Below, in pieces: positions 7,873-19,766 of a DNA stretch of 64,000 bases; position 1 is the first letter of the stretch; each line of letters opens with the position of its first letter. This DNA is from Acetobacter lovaniensis (GTDB lineage: Bacteria; Pseudomonadota; Alphaproteobacteria; Acetobacterales; Acetobacteraceae): assembly GCF_014207635.1 (NCBI RefSeq), contig NZ_JACHIE010000002.1, positions 124,001-188,000 of the forward strand, given 5' to 3'. Made by a program: the position numbers and the translations under genes. Under the pieces are notes generated by a model. It was given only the letters and a program-made list of their open reading frames with translations, was not told the DNA's origin and searched no databases.

Positions 7873-9804
7873 TCACGCCTTTTTGCGCAGATCGGGAGGA
7901 GTGGCTTCGTGGCTGAGTGCGGCAATGGCCTGATCCAGCGTTAGCACCTCCTGCGCCTGCGAGCCAAGGCGGCGCATGGCCACAGTGCCTTCCTCCGCCT
8001 CGCGCCGCCCAACGACCAGAATAACCGGCACGCGGCCTACGCTATGCTCGCGGACCTTGGCGTTGATCTTGTCGTTACGGACATCCGCCTCGGCCACCAG
8101 CCCGGCATTGCGCAGGGCTGCGGCAACGTCCTGCGCATAGGGCGCGGCATCACTGACAATGGAGGCCACAACCACCTGAACAGGTGCCAGCCACAGCGGG
8201 AAGCGCCCAGCGTGCTGCTCGATCAGAATCCCGAGGAACCGCTCGAACGAGCCCAGAATGGCGCGGTGCAGCATAACGGGGCGGTGCTTGGCCGAGTCCT
8301 CGCCCACATAGCTGGCATCCAGCCGTTCGGGCAGAACAAGGTCCACCTGCAAGGTGCCACACTGCCAGTCGCGGCCAATGGCGTCACGCAGCACGAATTC
8401 GAGCTTGGGACCGTAGAATGCCCCCTCACCCGGATTATATTCGTACTCGACCCCGGCAACGGCGCAGGCTTCCTTGAGTGCGGCTTCGGCCTTGTCCCAC
8501 ACCGCTTCGCTGCCTGCGCGCTGTTCGGGGCGGTCAGCAAACTTGACGCGTACGTGCTCAAACCCGAGGTCCTGGTAAACTTCGTGCAGCATCTTTACAA
8601 ACTGTACGGTCTCGGCCGCGATCTGGTCCTCGGTGCAGAAGATATGCGCATCATCCTGCGTAAAGCCACGCACACGCATCAGGCCATGCAGTGCGCCCGA
8701 GGGTTCGTACCGGTGGCAGGCCCCAAACTCGGCCATGCGGAGCGGCAACTCGCGGTAGGAGCGCAGCCCGTGGCGGAAAATCTGCACATGGCACGGGCAG
8801 TTCATGGGTTTGAGGGCGAGGGTTTTATCCTCATCCTCCACCGTGGCGACAAACATGTGGTGGCGGTATTTGTCCCAGTGGCCCGATGCCTCCCACAGAC
8901 CACGGTCCACAAGCTGGGGGGTGCGCACTTCCTGATACCCGTGGCGGGTCTGTGCGCGGCGCATGTAGTCCTGCAACACGGAATAAACGCGCCAGCCCTT
9001 GGCATGCCAGAAGACCTGACCCACCGCTTCTTCCTGGAAGTGGAACAGACCCATCTCCCGCCCGATCCGGCGGTGGTCACGCTTTTCGGCTTCTTCAAGC
9101 TGGAGCAGGTAGGCGTCGAGTTCCTTCTGGTCGCGCCATGCGGTGCCGTACACGCGGGTCAGCATGGGGTTGCGGTGGTCCCCACGCCAGTAAGCACCGG
9201 CGACCTTCATCAGCTTGAAGGCGGTTCCCACATCCCTGGTGGTGCGCAGGTGGGGTCCACGGCACAGGTCCAGCCACTGGCCCTGCCGGTAGATGGAAAT
9301 ATCTTCCGTTTCCGGCAGATCACGGATCAGCTCGGCCTTGAACGATTCGCCGCGTTCTTCAAAAAACGCAATGGCTGCATCACGCGGCCAGACTTCGCGC
9401 TCGAAGGGCTCCGCCCGTGCCACGATTTCCTTCATCTTGTCTTCGATGGCGGCAAAGTCTTCGGGGGTAAACGGCTCGGCACGGAAAAAGTCGTAATAGA
9501 ACCCGTGTTCAATGGACGGGCCAATGGTCACCTGAGTGCCGGGGAACAGCTCCTGCACGGCCTCGGCCAGCACGTGGGCGGCATCGTGGCGGATCAGCTC
9601 GAGCGATTCCGGGTCTTTTCTGGTAATAAAGCGGACCTTGGCATCGGCTTTTATGGTCTGGCGAATATCGCTGAGCTGGCCGTCCACTTCCATGGCCAAA
9701 GCGGCCTTGGCCAGTCCTGCACCAATGGACTCTGCCACCGTAGTGCCCGTAACTGGCCCGTCAAAACTGCGAACAGAACCGTCGGGCAGGGTGATAGCGG
9801 GCAT
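7873..9804 (-). CDS. thrS: Threonyl-tRNA synthetase
   Basis: Charges tRNA-Thr in the cytoplasm. At 643 residues it has the full bacterial layout: N-terminal TGS domain (1-62, [11 protein letters not shown]), editing/SAD domain with [11 protein letters not shown] and the second zinc-type motif region, class II core with motif 2 [16 protein letters not shown] and the zinc-ligand segment [10 protein letters not shown], motif 3 [15 protein letters not shown], and the C-terminal anticodon-binding domain. Start ATG at 9804. The neighbour infC downstream on the same strand is the classical arrangement. Nothing unusual; no T-box is expected in this group, and none was seen in the short upstream gap. 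Confidence 0.98.
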   Translation of the reverse strand: MPAITLPDGSVRSFDGPVTGTTVAESIGAGLAKAALAMEVDGQLSDIRQTIKADAKVRFITRKDPESLELIRHDAAHVLAEAVQELFPGTQVTIGPSIEHGFYYDFFRAEPFTPEDFAAIEDKMKEIVARAEPFEREVWPRDAAIAFFEERGESFKAELIRDLPETEDISIYRQGQWLDLCRGPHLRTTRDVGTAFKLMKVAGAYWRGDHRNPMLTRVYGTAWRDQKELDAYLLQLEEAEKRDHRRIGREMGLFHFQEEAVGQVFWHAKGWRVYSVLQDYMRRAQTRHGYQEVRTPQLVDRGLWEASGHWDKYRHHMFVATVEDEDKTLALKPMNCPCHVQIFRHGLRSYRELPLRMAEFGACHRYEPSGALHGLMRVRGFTQDDAHIFCTEDQIAAETVQFVKMLHEVYQDLGFEHVRVKFADRPEQRAGSEAVWDKAEAALKEACAVAGVEYEYNPGEGAFYGPKLEFVLRDAIGRDWQCGTLQVDLVLPERLDASYVGEDSAKHRPVMLHRAILGSFERFLGILIEQHAGRFPLWLAPVQVVVASIVSDAAPYAQDVAAALRNAGLVAEADVRNDKINAKVREHSVGRVPVILVVGRREAEEGTVAMRRLGSQAQEVLTLDQAIAALSHEATPPDLRKKA

Positions 9805-9858
9805 GGGTGCAAGCTCCAGAAGGGTAGGAAGAATAAACGCAAAGAGTGTTTAATGGCG

Positions 9859-10785
9859 CTACCAGAGCGCGGCTGCAACCCTCTGCACCGAAAGGACTGC
9901 AAGATCACGCGCCCATAACACGTCCACCTGCCCCGGCGCGTACCCCAAAGGGGCTGTGCGCGCAGGCGTACTCTCACGCGAAAACAGGACAAGGCAGCGG
10001 CATCCAACCTCGGCGGCCAGATGCATGGGGCCTGTATCGTTCCCCACTGCCCCCCATGCCCGTGCGGCAAGGCCTGCCAGATCGGGCAGGCTGGTCTGGC
10101 CGGTCAGGTCCAGCGCCTGCGGGCAGTGCCGCAGAATCTGTGCTGCCAGAGGCTGCTCCCCGGCACTGCCGACCACAATGGGGGTTATGCCATGCGCCAC
10201 CATCTGGGCCGCCAGCTGGCCGTAATGCCCGGCGGGCCAGCGTTTGGCGGGGCGATGGGGGGCCGCACCGGGCACCAGCAGGGCATAGGGCTGGGGCAGG
10301 CGCGGCCCGCCACCCACCAGCCAGCCAAGGTCGGGCCGGTCCACCGGGGTAACGCCCGCCATGCGCAACTGGTCACGCTGGCGAGGGCGTGTGTGCATGA
10401 TGTTCCGCCACGGATTGGCGTGAGGCAAGGCAGCGCGCCCCACATGCCCGGACCACACCGGCCGCCCCGCCAGCCAGAAATACCGCGCTGTGCGCCCCGA
10501 TGTCTGCAAATCGTAAACCCGGTCATACCCACGTAACTGTCGCCTTAAGGTGCGCAGCCCGGCAAGGTCGGTCCAGCGGGGGCGGTGGTCCACCTCCACT
10601 CGGTCAAACCATGGGGCAAGGCGGGCCAGTTCCACAAAGGGGCGGGTTGTCAGCAGGGTTATGCAGGCGTTGGGGTGTGCGCGCCTTATGGCCTCGAACG
10701 GGCCAAAACTCTGCACAAAATCCCCCAGCGCACTCAGCCGGATAACCAGAATACGCTGCGGGTCCAGTCCCGGCCCTCCGCTCAT
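9859..10785 (-). CDS. Glycosyltransferase family 9 (heptosyltransferase-like)
   Basis: A 308-residue GT9 enzyme, the family of LPS heptosyltransferases, likely adding a sugar during lipopolysaccharide core synthesis on the inner face of the inner membrane. The N-terminal Rossmann half starts ILVIRLSALGDFVQSFGPF, with the conserved Asp in SALGD. The C-terminal half has the PAKRWPAGHYGQLA segment and the nucleotide-sugar motif NDTGPMHLAAEVG. The upstream TPR gene overlaps its start by four bases, so they form one operon. Assigning heptosyltransferase I or II is not possible from sequence alone. Confidence 0.9.
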   Translation of the reverse strand: MSGGPGLDPQRILVIRLSALGDFVQSFGPFEAIRRAHPNACITLLTTRPFVELARLAPWFDRVEVDHRPRWTDLAGLRTLRRQLRGYDRVYDLQTSGRTARYFWLAGRPVWSGHVGRAALPHANPWRNIMHTRPRQRDQLRMAGVTPVDRPDLGWLVGGGPRLPQPYALLVPGAAPHRPAKRWPAGHYGQLAAQMVAHGITPIVVGSAGEQPLAAQILRHCPQALDLTGQTSLPDLAGLAARAWGAVGNDTGPMHLAAEVGCRCLVLFSRESTPARTAPLGYAPGQVDVLWARDLAVLSVQRVAAALW

Positions 10786-11609
10786 GGAGAATCGGGGTCT
10801 GCCGCCATCACGGCCAGATCCTGACGGGCCATGTCTGCCTCGTGGCTGTCGGGGGAGAGGTCCAGCACCTTCTGCCAGTCCTGCTGCGCACCAGTGGCAT
10901 CGCCCTTGCGTTCGCGGATAATCCCGCGCTCCAGCAGGGCGGCTGCACTGTCGGGCGCCACAGCCAGAGCATGGGCAACATGCTGCATGGCAAGGTCAAG
11001 CCGCCCCATCTTGCGCTCGGCCTCGGCCAGCAGAACATAGGCTTCGGGCATGGCACCGGGCTGGTGGGCTATCAGGGCCGTGAGTTCCTGCTCCGCCAGA
11101 TCGGCTCGGTTCTGGGCCAGCACACTGCGCGCCCGGGCAATTTGCAAGGACTGGTTATGGGGCTGGGCCAGCAGCCCGAAATCCGCGCTGGCCTGCGCCT
11201 TGCCCGGCACTCCGGCGGCCAGCCACGCCTCGGCGGCCTCATCCTCCAGAGTTGCACGCAGGGCTGGCGGGGGCACATCCCCCTTGGGCGCGGTCTGGTG
11301 GGCCAGTTCATCCAGTTCGCGTGCGGACTGATCTTCATCTCCGGCCTCAAGCAGGGCCAGAGCGTGGCAGTGCCGGGCATCACGCCCGCCCCCGTGGTGC
11401 TGCCAGTCCAGTGCGTAGTCCCGCGCGCCGTAGGGGTCATCACCAATCATGGCCATGCAGGTGGTCACGGACCAGACCTGCTTTTTATCCCCCGACGCCT
11501 GCTGCGTGCGGGCCTGTGCGACATCTTCAAACGAAGACGCTCCCGCCAGAACAACAGCGCCAGCCAGCATGCAGGGCAAGGACCAACGCGCAGAGAAAAC
11601 TGCTTTCAT
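10782..11609 (-). CDS. TPR-repeat exported protein
   Basis: A 275-residue protein with a signal peptide (residues 1-33; basic MKAVFSARW, then a hydrophobic core ending near AQA) and tetratricopeptide-type repeats in the C-terminal half, for example PEAYVLLAEAERKMGRLDLA followed by ALAVAPDSAAALLERGIIRE and ATGAQQDWQKVLDLSPDS. It is therefore a periplasmic or membrane-attached scaffold protein. Co-transcribed with the GT9 gene downstream, which suggests a link to envelope polysaccharide or LPS assembly, but no enzymatic motif is visible. Confidence 0.8.
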   Translation of the reverse strand: MKAVFSARWSLPCMLAGAVVLAGASSFEDVAQARTQQASGDKKQVWSVTTCMAMIGDDPYGARDYALDWQHHGGGRDARHCHALALLEAGDEDQSARELDELAHQTAPKGDVPPPALRATLEDEAAEAWLAAGVPGKAQASADFGLLAQPHNQSLQIARARSVLAQNRADLAEQELTALIAHQPGAMPEAYVLLAEAERKMGRLDLAMQHVAHALAVAPDSAAALLERGIIRERKGDATGAQQDWQKVLDLSPDSHEADMARQDLAVMAADPDSP

Positions 11610-11709
11610 AGATCATCCATAGCAAACTCTGGCCCATACCGGTCAAGCGCGGACCCTGATATGGTCGGAATATGGCACGTTTACCCCTGTGCGTGATAAT
11701 AGGAGCACC

Positions 11710-12939
11710 ATGGCCAGTTCTCTAAGCTCTCCTGTTATTTTGCAAATTCTTCCTGCCCTGCAGCAGGGGGGGGTTGAACGCGGCACTCTGGAAATGGCGC
11801 AGGCCATTACTCAGGCCGGGGGCAAAGCCCTTGTCGCCAGCAGCGGGGGCCGCCTTGTGCCCATGCTGCGGAGTCTGGGGGCGGAGCATATTACCCTCCC
11901 CGACTGTGGCAGTCGCAACCCCGCACATATCTGGCAGAACGCCCGTATGCTGGCCCGCATACTGGACCAGCACAATGTGGCTCTGGTGCATGCCCGCTCC
12001 CGCATTCCCGCCTGGACAGCCAGAATGGCATGCAGGCGTACCCGCACCGCGTTTGTCACCACATGGCATGGCGTCCATGCCAACACCATGCCGGGCAAAA
12101 AGCTGTATAATTCCGTGCTGGCCAGCGGGGACCGGGTTATCGCCATAAGCGCGCATATCGGGCGGATGCTTCACAAGGACTACAATGTGCCCGCCACCCG
12201 CCTGCGGGTTATTCCGCGCGGGGCGGATATCGCACAGTTCAGCCTCCATGCGGTCAGCGGGCAGCGTATGCATCAGCTTGCCGAGCAATGGGCCGTTCCC
12301 GCAGGTTCGGCCATTATTCTCATGCCCGGCAGGCTTACCGCATGGAAAGGGCAGGCCCTTGTGCTACAGGCACTGGCTCAACTGGAAGCCGGGCTGCCCG
12401 ACCGGCCATGGCACTGCGTGTTTGCCGGGTCCGACAAGGCGGACGGGCGCTACGTGCGGGAACTCACCCAACTGGCCAGCAGTCTGGGACTGGACGACAG
12501 AATCCGCTTTGCCGGACACTGCGAGGACATGCCCGCCGCCATGGCGCTGGCCACCATGGTGCTTGTGCCCTCCCTCCGCCCCGAACCCTTTGGCCGTGTT
12601 GTGGTGGAAGCGCAGGCCATGTGTCGCCCGGTTATTGTCTCCCACCACGGGGCGGCGGTGGAAACGGTGGAGAATGGTGTCACCGGCCTGTCCGTTCCTC
12701 CCAACAATGTGGCGGCACTGGCCGATGCCATGCTGGCCATACTCAGCGCCCCGGCCGCATCACGCGCCCATATGGGCGCGGCCGCCCGGCAGGCGGTTGT
12801 GGCGCATTACACGACCGAGGCCATGCAGCACGCAACACTGGGAGTGTATGACGAGCTACTGGGCACCCGGCTGGCCCCAGCCTTCCTCCATACCAAAAAT
12901 GAGGCCGCCCCCTTTCAGGACCACGGTCTTGCGGGGTAA
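11710..12939 (+). CDS. Glycosyltransferase family 4
   Basis: A 409-residue GT-B fold enzyme. The N-terminal acceptor domain has QGGVERGTLEMAQAI near residue 20, and the C-terminal donor domain has the GT4 pieces MPGRLTAWKGQALVLQAL, FAGHCEDMPAAMA, and the E-x7-E motif in RPEPFGRVVVEAQAM. The ATG at 11710 has AGGAG nine bases upstream, better than the in-frame GTG at 11689. It transfers a sugar from a nucleotide donor, probably for LPS or exopolysaccharide. The gene is divergent from the TPR-GT9 operon and followed 36 bases later by the NAD kinase gene. Confidence 0.92.
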   Translation: MASSLSSPVILQILPALQQGGVERGTLEMAQAITQAGGKALVASSGGRLVPMLRSLGAEHITLPDCGSRNPAHIWQNARMLARILDQHNVALVHARSRIPAWTARMACRRTRTAFVTTWHGVHANTMPGKKLYNSVLASGDRVIAISAHIGRMLHKDYNVPATRLRVIPRGADIAQFSLHAVSGQRMHQLAEQWAVPAGSAIILMPGRLTAWKGQALVLQALAQLEAGLPDRPWHCVFAGSDKADGRYVRELTQLASSLGLDDRIRFAGHCEDMPAAMALATMVLVPSLRPEPFGRVVVEAQAMCRPVIVSHHGAAVETVENGVTGLSVPPNNVAALADAMLAILSAPAASRAHMGAAARQAVVAHYTTEAMQHATLGVYDELLGTRLAPAFLHTKNEAAPFQDHGLAG

Positions 12940-12975
12940 GACACACTCTTCTTTCCTCCACCCACAGGGCAGAGC

Positions 12976-13788
12976 ATGAGTGCCGCATCCCCCTCCACGC
13001 AGCCCCTTTTTGCCCAGACGCCGCGCAGGCTGGCCTTTATGGCCGCCCCCACGCATGAGGCACGGATGGAGTTTGACCGGCTGGTGGCCCATTACGGCAA
13101 CTGCCACCCCGGAGATGCGGAAGTCATTGTCTGTCTGGGGGGGGACGGCTTCATGCTCGAAACCCTGCGCGTGGTGCTGGAAACACAGCTCACCGCCCCG
13201 GTATATGGCATGAACTGTGGCTCCGTTGGGTTTCTGATGAACCCGATGGACGAAGCAGACCTGCCCCACCGTCTTTTCCACGCACAGGCAGCCACCCTGC
13301 ACCCGCTGCGCATGACCGCCACCACCAGCAGCAATGAAACGCACGAAGCACTCGCCCTGAATGACGTGTATCTGTTCCGCCAGACCCGTCAGGCCGCCAA
13401 GCTCCGCATAGATGTGGATGGGCTGGTCCGTGTGCCTGAACTGATCTGCGATGGCGCGTTACTGGCAACACCGGCGGGCTCCACTGCTTACAATCTTTCC
13501 GCTCACGGGCCTATTGTTCCGCTTTCGGGCAATCTGCTCCCGCTTACCCCCATATGCGCCTTTCGGCCCCGCCGCTGGCGTGGCGCGCTGCTGCCCTCTA
13601 CCGCCCATGTGGGCTTTACGGTCATGGAGGCCGAAAAACGGCCCGTGGCTGCTGTGGCCGATTCGATAGAAGTGCGCAACGTGACCTCGGTTCACGTGCG
13701 TGAAGACCGCAACCTGACTGTAACCTTGCTGTTTGATCCGGGGCAGACACTCTCCGAACGTATTGCAGAAGAGCAGTTTTCCGCATGA
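12976..13788 (+). CDS. nadK: NAD kinase
   Basis: Phosphorylates NAD to NADP. At 270 residues it has the typical length of the short alphaproteobacterial form. The diagnostic GGDG motif is in [13 protein letters not shown] (about residues 53-65), and the second motif is in [18 protein letters not shown], followed by the C-terminal beta-rich part. The sequence of the start (ATG at 12976) and native codon use raise no doubts. It follows the GT4 gene at short distance on the same strand and is followed by the OmpA-like gene; no functional link with either is obvious. Confidence 0.95.
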   Translation: MSAASPSTQPLFAQTPRRLAFMAAPTHEARMEFDRLVAHYGNCHPGDAEVIVCLGGDGFMLETLRVVLETQLTAPVYGMNCGSVGFLMNPMDEADLPHRLFHAQAATLHPLRMTATTSSNETHEALALNDVYLFRQTRQAAKLRIDVDGLVRVPELICDGALLATPAGSTAYNLSAHGPIVPLSGNLLPLTPICAFRPRRWRGALLPSTAHVGFTVMEAEKRPVAAVADSIEVRNVTSVHVREDRNLTVTLLFDPGQTLSERIAEEQFSA

Positions 13789-13864
13789 CGGCACATCTTT
13801 CTGCCCCACCTTGCCAGAATACCCCGTTTTATCTCTCCCACCTTCTGGGCTAGTCTGCACTGCA

Positions 13865-14929
<1,065 letters not shown>

Positions 14930-14958
14930 CGCGGCATAAGCCGCTACGGTGCACGGGT

Positions 14959-14980
14959 CGCCCCCGGCCTACCGGGGGCG
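14959..14980. terminator. GC-rich hairpin between OmpA-like gene and rnhA
   Basis: A 9-bp stem CGCCCCCGG / CCGGGGGCG with a CCTA loop, 30 bases after the OmpA-like stop and between two converging genes. No clear U-run, so efficiency is uncertain. Confidence 0.6.
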
Positions 14981-15028
14981 ATACACAAACCACTCAGATT
15001 ATAAGGTAAAGGTGGTCATCAGGCGGGA

Positions 15029-15517
15029 TTATGCGCCTGCTTTCTGCTCTTCCATGCGGATACGGGCCTGTGTGGCCAACTGGTCCACCAGTTCGTTCTC
15101 CGGCACGCCAGAGTGGCCCTTGACCCAATGCCACGACACATCATGCGGTTTGGCCGCATCCAGCAGGCGCCGCCATAAATCCATATTGGCAACAGGGTCC
15201 CCCGCCGCGTTGCGCCAGTTACGGCGAACCCAGCCCGTATGCCAACGCGTAATGCCGTTCCGCACATATTCGCTATCGGTATGCAGGTTAACGGTGCAGG
15301 GCTTGGTCAGCGCTTCCAGCGCTTCAGCGGCTGCTGTCAGTTCCATGCGGTTATTGGTGGTGGCCAGTTCCCCGCCCGAAAGTTCGCGCTCAACGCCCTT
15401 GCAGCGCAGCAACACCCCCCAGCCACCGGGGCCGGGGTTGGGCTTGCATCCACCATCTGTCCAGATTTCAACCTGCATCCGGTTTTCCGGAGTTGGGGAA
15501 GAAGGTTCAGAGTCCAT
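15029..15517 (-). CDS. rnhA: Ribonuclease HI
   Basis: Degrades RNA in RNA-DNA hybrids. The 162-residue protein carries the RNase H core: first catalytic Asp in [18 protein letters not shown], Glu in [13 protein letters not shown], second Asp in LHTDSEYV, the basic/handle region [12 protein letters not shown], and the last Asp in ENELVDQLA. The ATG at 15517 gives a short N-terminal extension and overlaps the end of thrB by 11 bases; an ATG at 15475 is a possible alternative nearer the fold. It is the last gene of an ispH-thrB-rnhA run on the minus strand, an arrangement common in alphaproteobacteria. Confidence 0.95.
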   Translation of the reverse strand: MDSEPSSPTPENRMQVEIWTDGGCKPNPGPGGWGVLLRCKGVERELSGGELATTNNRMELTAAAEALEALTKPCTVNLHTDSEYVRNGITRWHTGWVRRNWRNAAGDPVANMDLWRRLLDAAKPHDVSWHWVKGHSGVPENELVDQLATQARIRMEEQKAGA

Positions 15518-16481
15518 AACCACCCACAGTCTGCGTTGCCAGATGGAACCTGAGCCGTTTGAGGTAATCCAGCGGGTTTTTGGGTGTGACCAGCGCATCG
15601 GCCGGGGTGTTGATCCAGTCGTACAGCCGGGTCAGCAAAAAGCGCATGGCCGCACCCTGCGCCAGAACCGGCATGGCACGGCACTCGGCCTCATCAAGCT
15701 TCCGCACGTCCTCATACCCCAGCAGCATCTGGCGGGCGAAGGTCACGTTAAACGCGCCATCAGGCTGGAAGCACCATGCGTTCAGGCAGATGGCCACGTC
15801 GTATGCAAGGTAGTCCGTGCAGGCAAAATAGAAATCAATCAGCCCCGATACACCGTGGTTGAGGAAAAACACGTTATCGGGGAACAGGTCGGCATGAATT
15901 TGCCCGCGCGGCAGAGTTGGGTTGCCCTCGTGGCCCGGCCATGCGGGCACAATACGGGCAAGGGCCTGCTCCAGCTCCGCCTGTAAACCCGGCAGCACCA
16001 TGTTGGCCCCACCCGCGCAGCTTTGCAGCAGGGGTGCCCATGCGGTTGGCCCCAGCGCATTGGCGCGCTCTGGTGCATAGGAACGGCCTGCCGCATGCAA
16101 TTGCGCCAGCGCACGACCAAGGGGGCGGCAATGCTCGCCCCGCACCGTACGCGGCCAGACACCGGGTAAAAACGTGGTAATGGCCGCAGGACGGCCCGCA
16201 AGGGTTTTTAGCGTTTCCCCCCGCCGGTCTGCCACCGGCTGCGGGCAGGTAACCCCTTCCCGCGCAAGGTGCTGCATCAGACCCAGAAACCAGGGCAGTT
16301 CGCGCGCATTCACCCGCTTTTCGTACAGAGTGAGAATAAAATCCCCCTCGGTTGTACGCAGCTGGAAGTTGGTGTTCTCCACCCCCTCGGCAATGCCACG
16401 GAACGACACCAGATCCCCAATGGCAAAATCTGCCAGAAAATCCTGCAGCGCCTCGTCGCTAACGTCCGTGTAAACGGCCAT
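15507..16481 (-). CDS. thrB: Homoserine kinase (APH-fold type)
   Basis: Phosphorylates L-homoserine on the way to threonine. The 324-residue enzyme is the aminoglycoside-phosphotransferase-fold form, not the GHMP form. It shows the N-terminal [19 protein letters not shown], the ENTNFQL segment, the catalytic loop [14 protein letters not shown] and the metal-binding LIDFYFA. It sits nine bases downstream of ispH and overlaps rnhA, so the three are probably one transcript. Confidence 0.95.
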   Translation of the reverse strand: MAVYTDVSDEALQDFLADFAIGDLVSFRGIAEGVENTNFQLRTTEGDFILTLYEKRVNARELPWFLGLMQHLAREGVTCPQPVADRRGETLKTLAGRPAAITTFLPGVWPRTVRGEHCRPLGRALAQLHAAGRSYAPERANALGPTAWAPLLQSCAGGANMVLPGLQAELEQALARIVPAWPGHEGNPTLPRGQIHADLFPDNVFFLNHGVSGLIDFYFACTDYLAYDVAICLNAWCFQPDGAFNVTFARQMLLGYEDVRKLDEAECRAMPVLAQGAAMRFLLTRLYDWINTPADALVTPKNPLDYLKRLRFHLATQTVGGYGL

Positions 16482-16490
16482 AAACCACCT

Positions 16491-17504
16491 TTAGCCCAAG
16501 GGTGCGGGAAGACGGAACGTTACGTTTTCTTCCTTCACGATCCGTTCTTCAATGCACAGGGTGTAACGCTTGGCCATTTCTGCCAGCATTTCCTGCACCA
16601 GTGCTTCCGGTGCGGAGGCACCCGCCGTAATGCCCAGCGTACCCACGCCATCAAGCACGGACCAGTCCAGCGCATCCAGACGGGGCACCAGCAGGGCACG
16701 GGCAGCACCGGAGCGTTCGGCCACTTCCCGCAGACGCTGGGAGTTGGATGAGTTGGGCGAGCCAATAACAATAACCAGATCGCACTCGGGGGCTATGGTC
16801 TTGACCGCTTCCTGCCGGTTGGTGGTGGCGTAGCAGATATCCTCGCGCTTTGGCCCTTCGATCAGGGGGAAGCGCTCACGCAGGATGTCCACGATTTCTG
16901 CCGTATCATCAACCGAGAGGGTGGTCTGGGTAATAAACGCCAGCATGCTCGGGTCCGCAGGCTGCACACTGCGGGCTTCGTCTGCATCGTTGATCAGGGT
17001 TACGGCCCCGGCGGGGAGTTGGCCCATGGTGCCCACAACCTCGGGGTGACCGGCATGACCGATCATGAGGATATGGCGGCTTTCCGGGCCACCTGCGGCA
17101 TAATGGCGCTCGGCCTCGCGGTGGACCTTGGATACCAGCGGGCATGTGGCATCCAGATACAGAAGATTGCGGCGCTCGGCTTCGGCTGGCACGGTCTTGG
17201 GCACGCCATGGGCGGAAAAAACAACGTGACCATCCGCGGGAACTTCGTCCAGTTCCTCCACAAAGATGGCGCCCTGTGCCTCCAGCTCCTCTACGACGGT
17301 GCGGTTATGAACGATCTCGTGTCGGACATAGACCGGCGCGCCGTAACGGCGGATGGCTTCCTCCACCACACGGATGGCGCGGTCCACCCCGGCACAAAAG
17401 CCGCGCGGGCCAGCCAGAAGGACCTTGAGTGAGCGGCCATGCTGCGTATCCGCGGTCTGGGTGGTGGTCAGGGTGTCAGTTTGATCGGGCATGGTGTTCC
17501 CCAA
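16491..17504 (-). CDS. ispH: 4-hydroxy-3-methylbut-2-enyl diphosphate reductase
   Basis: Last enzyme of the non-mevalonate isoprenoid pathway, an iron-sulfur reductase giving IPP and DMAPP. The three cluster-ligand cysteines appear in order: [21 protein letters not shown] and [11 protein letters not shown]. The substrate-binding SNSSNSQRL-like segment (residues about 250) and [13 protein letters not shown] are also present. The length of 337 is slightly longer than E. coli because of an N-terminal tail; ATG at 17492 is an equally plausible start. First gene of the ispH-thrB-rnhA run. Confidence 0.96.
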   Translation of the reverse strand: MGNTMPDQTDTLTTTQTADTQHGRSLKVLLAGPRGFCAGVDRAIRVVEEAIRRYGAPVYVRHEIVHNRTVVEELEAQGAIFVEELDEVPADGHVVFSAHGVPKTVPAEAERRNLLYLDATCPLVSKVHREAERHYAAGGPESRHILMIGHAGHPEVVGTMGQLPAGAVTLINDADEARSVQPADPSMLAFITQTTLSVDDTAEIVDILRERFPLIEGPKREDICYATTNRQEAVKTIAPECDLVIVIGSPNSSNSQRLREVAERSGAARALLVPRLDALDWSVLDGVGTLGITAGASAPEALVQEMLAEMAKRYTLCIEERIVKEENVTFRLPAPLG

Positions 17505-17719
17505 AGTTGCAGCGGACTGTATAGAGAAGATAACTGGCTATGAAGACGCATACTGAAAACAGGCTACGCCCGAAACCCGGTAAAGGCCGTGGCAGTTGTG
17601 GCCTACGCAAAGGACGCATGTGATGCAACCCGTTTTGCAGCATTCAAGACGTGAAACACGCGCGCTGCCGGGCGTTGCGGGTTGGTGCGTCACCTATTTT
17701 TGTTCCTCCACCCCTTATA

Positions 17720-18325
17720 ATGCCGGATCACTCCATGCCTTATGATCTTACCCGCCTGCGCCACCAGCTCCCCCGCGTAACCGCCTGTGGCGCACTGGCC
17801 ATGGGCCTGCTGACAACTCTGGCGGCCTGTAGTGGCGGGGAAAGCGCCTCCATGGAGTTCGCACCTGCCTGCCCCGTGACACATATCCCTTCCGAGGCCG
17901 GAGACTACTACCTGTATAACGGGAAAGGCACCGGTTTTGGTGATCTGGTGGCGCGGGCCAGTATTGTCAAGCTGGAGGGCGAATGCTCCGCCGGTGGCCC
18001 CAAGGACCTGAAGACCCGAGTCGTACTGCACATTACCGTTGAACGCGGCCCAGCCTCCTCTACCGAGACACTGAACATACCGTGGTTTATTGCCGTGCTG
18101 CATGGGGACCGGATTGTGAACAAGCACATCTTCCGCCACACCGTGACGTTCCCGGCCAACCTTGCAACGTTTGACACCACCAGCAAGGTGGTCACGATCG
18201 ACCTGCCGATCCCCCCCCGCAATGTCGATTCCGACTACCGGTTCGAGGTAGGATTCCAGCTAAGCCCGCGCCAGCTTGAATATAACCAGACGCACCTCAA
18301 GCAGACGACCTATAAAGCGTACTGA
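17720..18325 (+). CDS. Predicted lipoprotein of unknown function
   Basis: A protein of about 201 residues with a lipoprotein signal: hydrophobic GALAMGLLTTLA followed by the lipobox LAAC, then Ser-Gly-Gly. The mature part has two further cysteines (PACPVTHIP and EGECSAGG) that could form a disulfide, followed by a beta-strand-rich region. It resembles the small conserved lipoproteins of acetic acid bacteria, but I cannot name a family. Starts at 17720 and 17735 are both possible; the far upstream in-frame ATG at 17651 would put the signal too deep. It stands alone, convergent with the ABC1 kinase gene. Confidence 0.75.
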   Translation: MPDHSMPYDLTRLRHQLPRVTACGALAMGLLTTLAACSGGESASMEFAPACPVTHIPSEAGDYYLYNGKGTGFGDLVARASIVKLEGECSAGGPKDLKTRVVLHITVERGPASSTETLNIPWFIAVLHGDRIVNKHIFRHTVTFPANLATFDTTSKVVTIDLPIPPRNVDSDYRFEVGFQLSPRQLEYNQTHLKQTTYKAY

Positions 18326-18401
18326 ACCCGTTAGGGTGTGCAGGGGAGCATCCGCCCTTGCGCACCCCGCCTTTGCATGCCTGTAACGCCCTGCCCGCCC
18401 G

Positions 18402-19766
18402 TCAGGTGGCGGGCGGCGCATCGGGGGGGAAGCGGGCCTCTTTTATGGCGGCATTCTGCCGGTCGGTCAGGGCCTGCTCATCAAAGCCTTCCACAATTTC
18501 GTGGAACAGTTCGCTCCAGTTCATTTTAACCTTGAGCCGCATGAACACCGACCCAAGCCCAATGGCCGAGCGGTCCACCAGCACAAATTCGCGCGGCAGG
18601 CGCACGCCCCCTGTTTTTTGCAGCCCTTCATGCACGCGGCTCAGCACCTCGCGCCCGTGTTCTGGGGTGTTCTCTTCCTGAATATACCGCTCGCGGTTAT
18701 CCATGAGCGGGGCATAAAGCAGGCTTGCCCATTCATTGAGCACACGCACCTTCTCGCGCGAGAGGTCCTTGAAGCCCCATGCCTCGTACGCATGGGCCGC
18801 CAGGTCCTCGTCCTTCGTGCGCAGGGCGTTGTACAGGTCGATATTACCCTTGATGAACGAGGGCCGGAAAATGCGGATCGCCCCAAAATCCAGCAGGTTC
18901 AGCCCGCCATCCTCACGCACGGTAAAGTTGCCCATATGCGGGTCGCCATGCACCACACCATACTGGTAGAGTGGCACGTACCAGCCCCGGAACAGGGCAC
19001 GGGCAATTTTCTTTTTCTGCTCGTCTGAAAGCCCTGCCTTGATGGCGGCATTCAGGTTCTGGCCAGCAACCCATTCCATGGTCAGCAGGCGGCGGGTGCT
19101 CAGTTCATCTACCGGCAGCGGTACGGTTACATCCGGGCAGTCGCGCAAAATGGCGTGATAGAGGCGCATATTGGCGGCCTCACGCCGGTAATCCAGCTCT
19201 TCCCGCAGGCGTTCGGCCAGTTCTTCCACCACATCATCCTGACGGATGGCATTGTCGAGCTTGTGGTAAACACCAATGGCCATGCGGAACTGCTTGAGGT
19301 CCGCCTCCACCGCCGAGTTCATATCCGGGTACTGAAGCTTGCAGGCCACGCGGCGGCCATCAGCCAGAACCGCCTGATGCACCTGCCCAAGGCTGGCCGC
19401 AGCGGCGGCCTCCTTGCCAAAGGCGCGGAAGTTTTTCTCCCACCCCGCTCCAAGTTCCGCCGTCATGCGGCGGCGCACAAAGTTCCAGCCCATGGGTGGC
19501 GCATTGGACTGGAGCTGGGCCAGCTCCTCCGCATATTCTTCAGGCAATGCGCCGGGTATGGTGGCCAGAAGCTGTGCTGCCTTCATGAGCGGACCTTTAA
19601 GCCCCCCCAGCACGGATTTAAGGTCTTCCGCATGGGTCAGGCCCGTAGTGCGGATCCCCATTTTGTGCCCGGCCATCCGTGCGGCAATGCCCCCCACCGT
19701 GCCGGTAGTCTGCACCATACGCCGCAATTCCCCGAACATGCCGGAGTTATCAAGATCACGCGCCAT
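18402..19766 (-). CDS. ABC1/UbiB-family atypical kinase
   Basis: A 454-residue member of the ABC1 (UbiB/ADCK/AarF) family. Diagnostic elements are the N-terminal KxGQ-like segment GPLMKAAQLLATIPG, the Ala-rich nucleotide loop AAAAASLGQVHQA, the lysine in VACKLQYP, the catalytic loop HGDPHMGNF and the DFG-like LLDFGAI. Family members support ubiquinone synthesis or lipid handling as ATPases; since there is no C-terminal membrane anchor here, it looks like the second alphaproteobacterial clade rather than canonical UbiB. The start overlaps the end of the upstream peptidase gene by 11 bases, so the two are co-transcribed. Confidence 0.9.
   Translation of the reverse strand: MARDLDNSGMFGELRRMVQTTGTVGGIAARMAGHKMGIRTTGLTHAEDLKSVLGGLKGPLMKAAQLLATIPGALPEEYAEELAQLQSNAPPMGWNFVRRRMTAELGAGWEKNFRAFGKEAAAAASLGQVHQAVLADGRRVACKLQYPDMNSAVEADLKQFRMAIGVYHKLDNAIRQDDVVEELAERLREELDYRREAANMRLYHAILRDCPDVTVPLPVDELSTRRLLTMEWVAGQNLNAAIKAGLSDEQKKKIARALFRGWYVPLYQYGVVHGDPHMGNFTVREDGGLNLLDFGAIRIFRPSFIKGNIDLYNALRTKDEDLAAHAYEAWGFKDLSREKVRVLNEWASLLYAPLMDNRERYIQEENTPEHGREVLSRVHEGLQKTGGVRLPREFVLVDRSAIGLGSVFMRLKVKMNWSELFHEIVEGFDEQALTDRQNAAIKEARFPPDAPPAT

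Noticed and set aside
8044-9918. A 624-codon open frame opposite thrS
   Set aside because: Antisense shadow caused by GC-rich codons of thrS, without a plausible ribosome site or domain.
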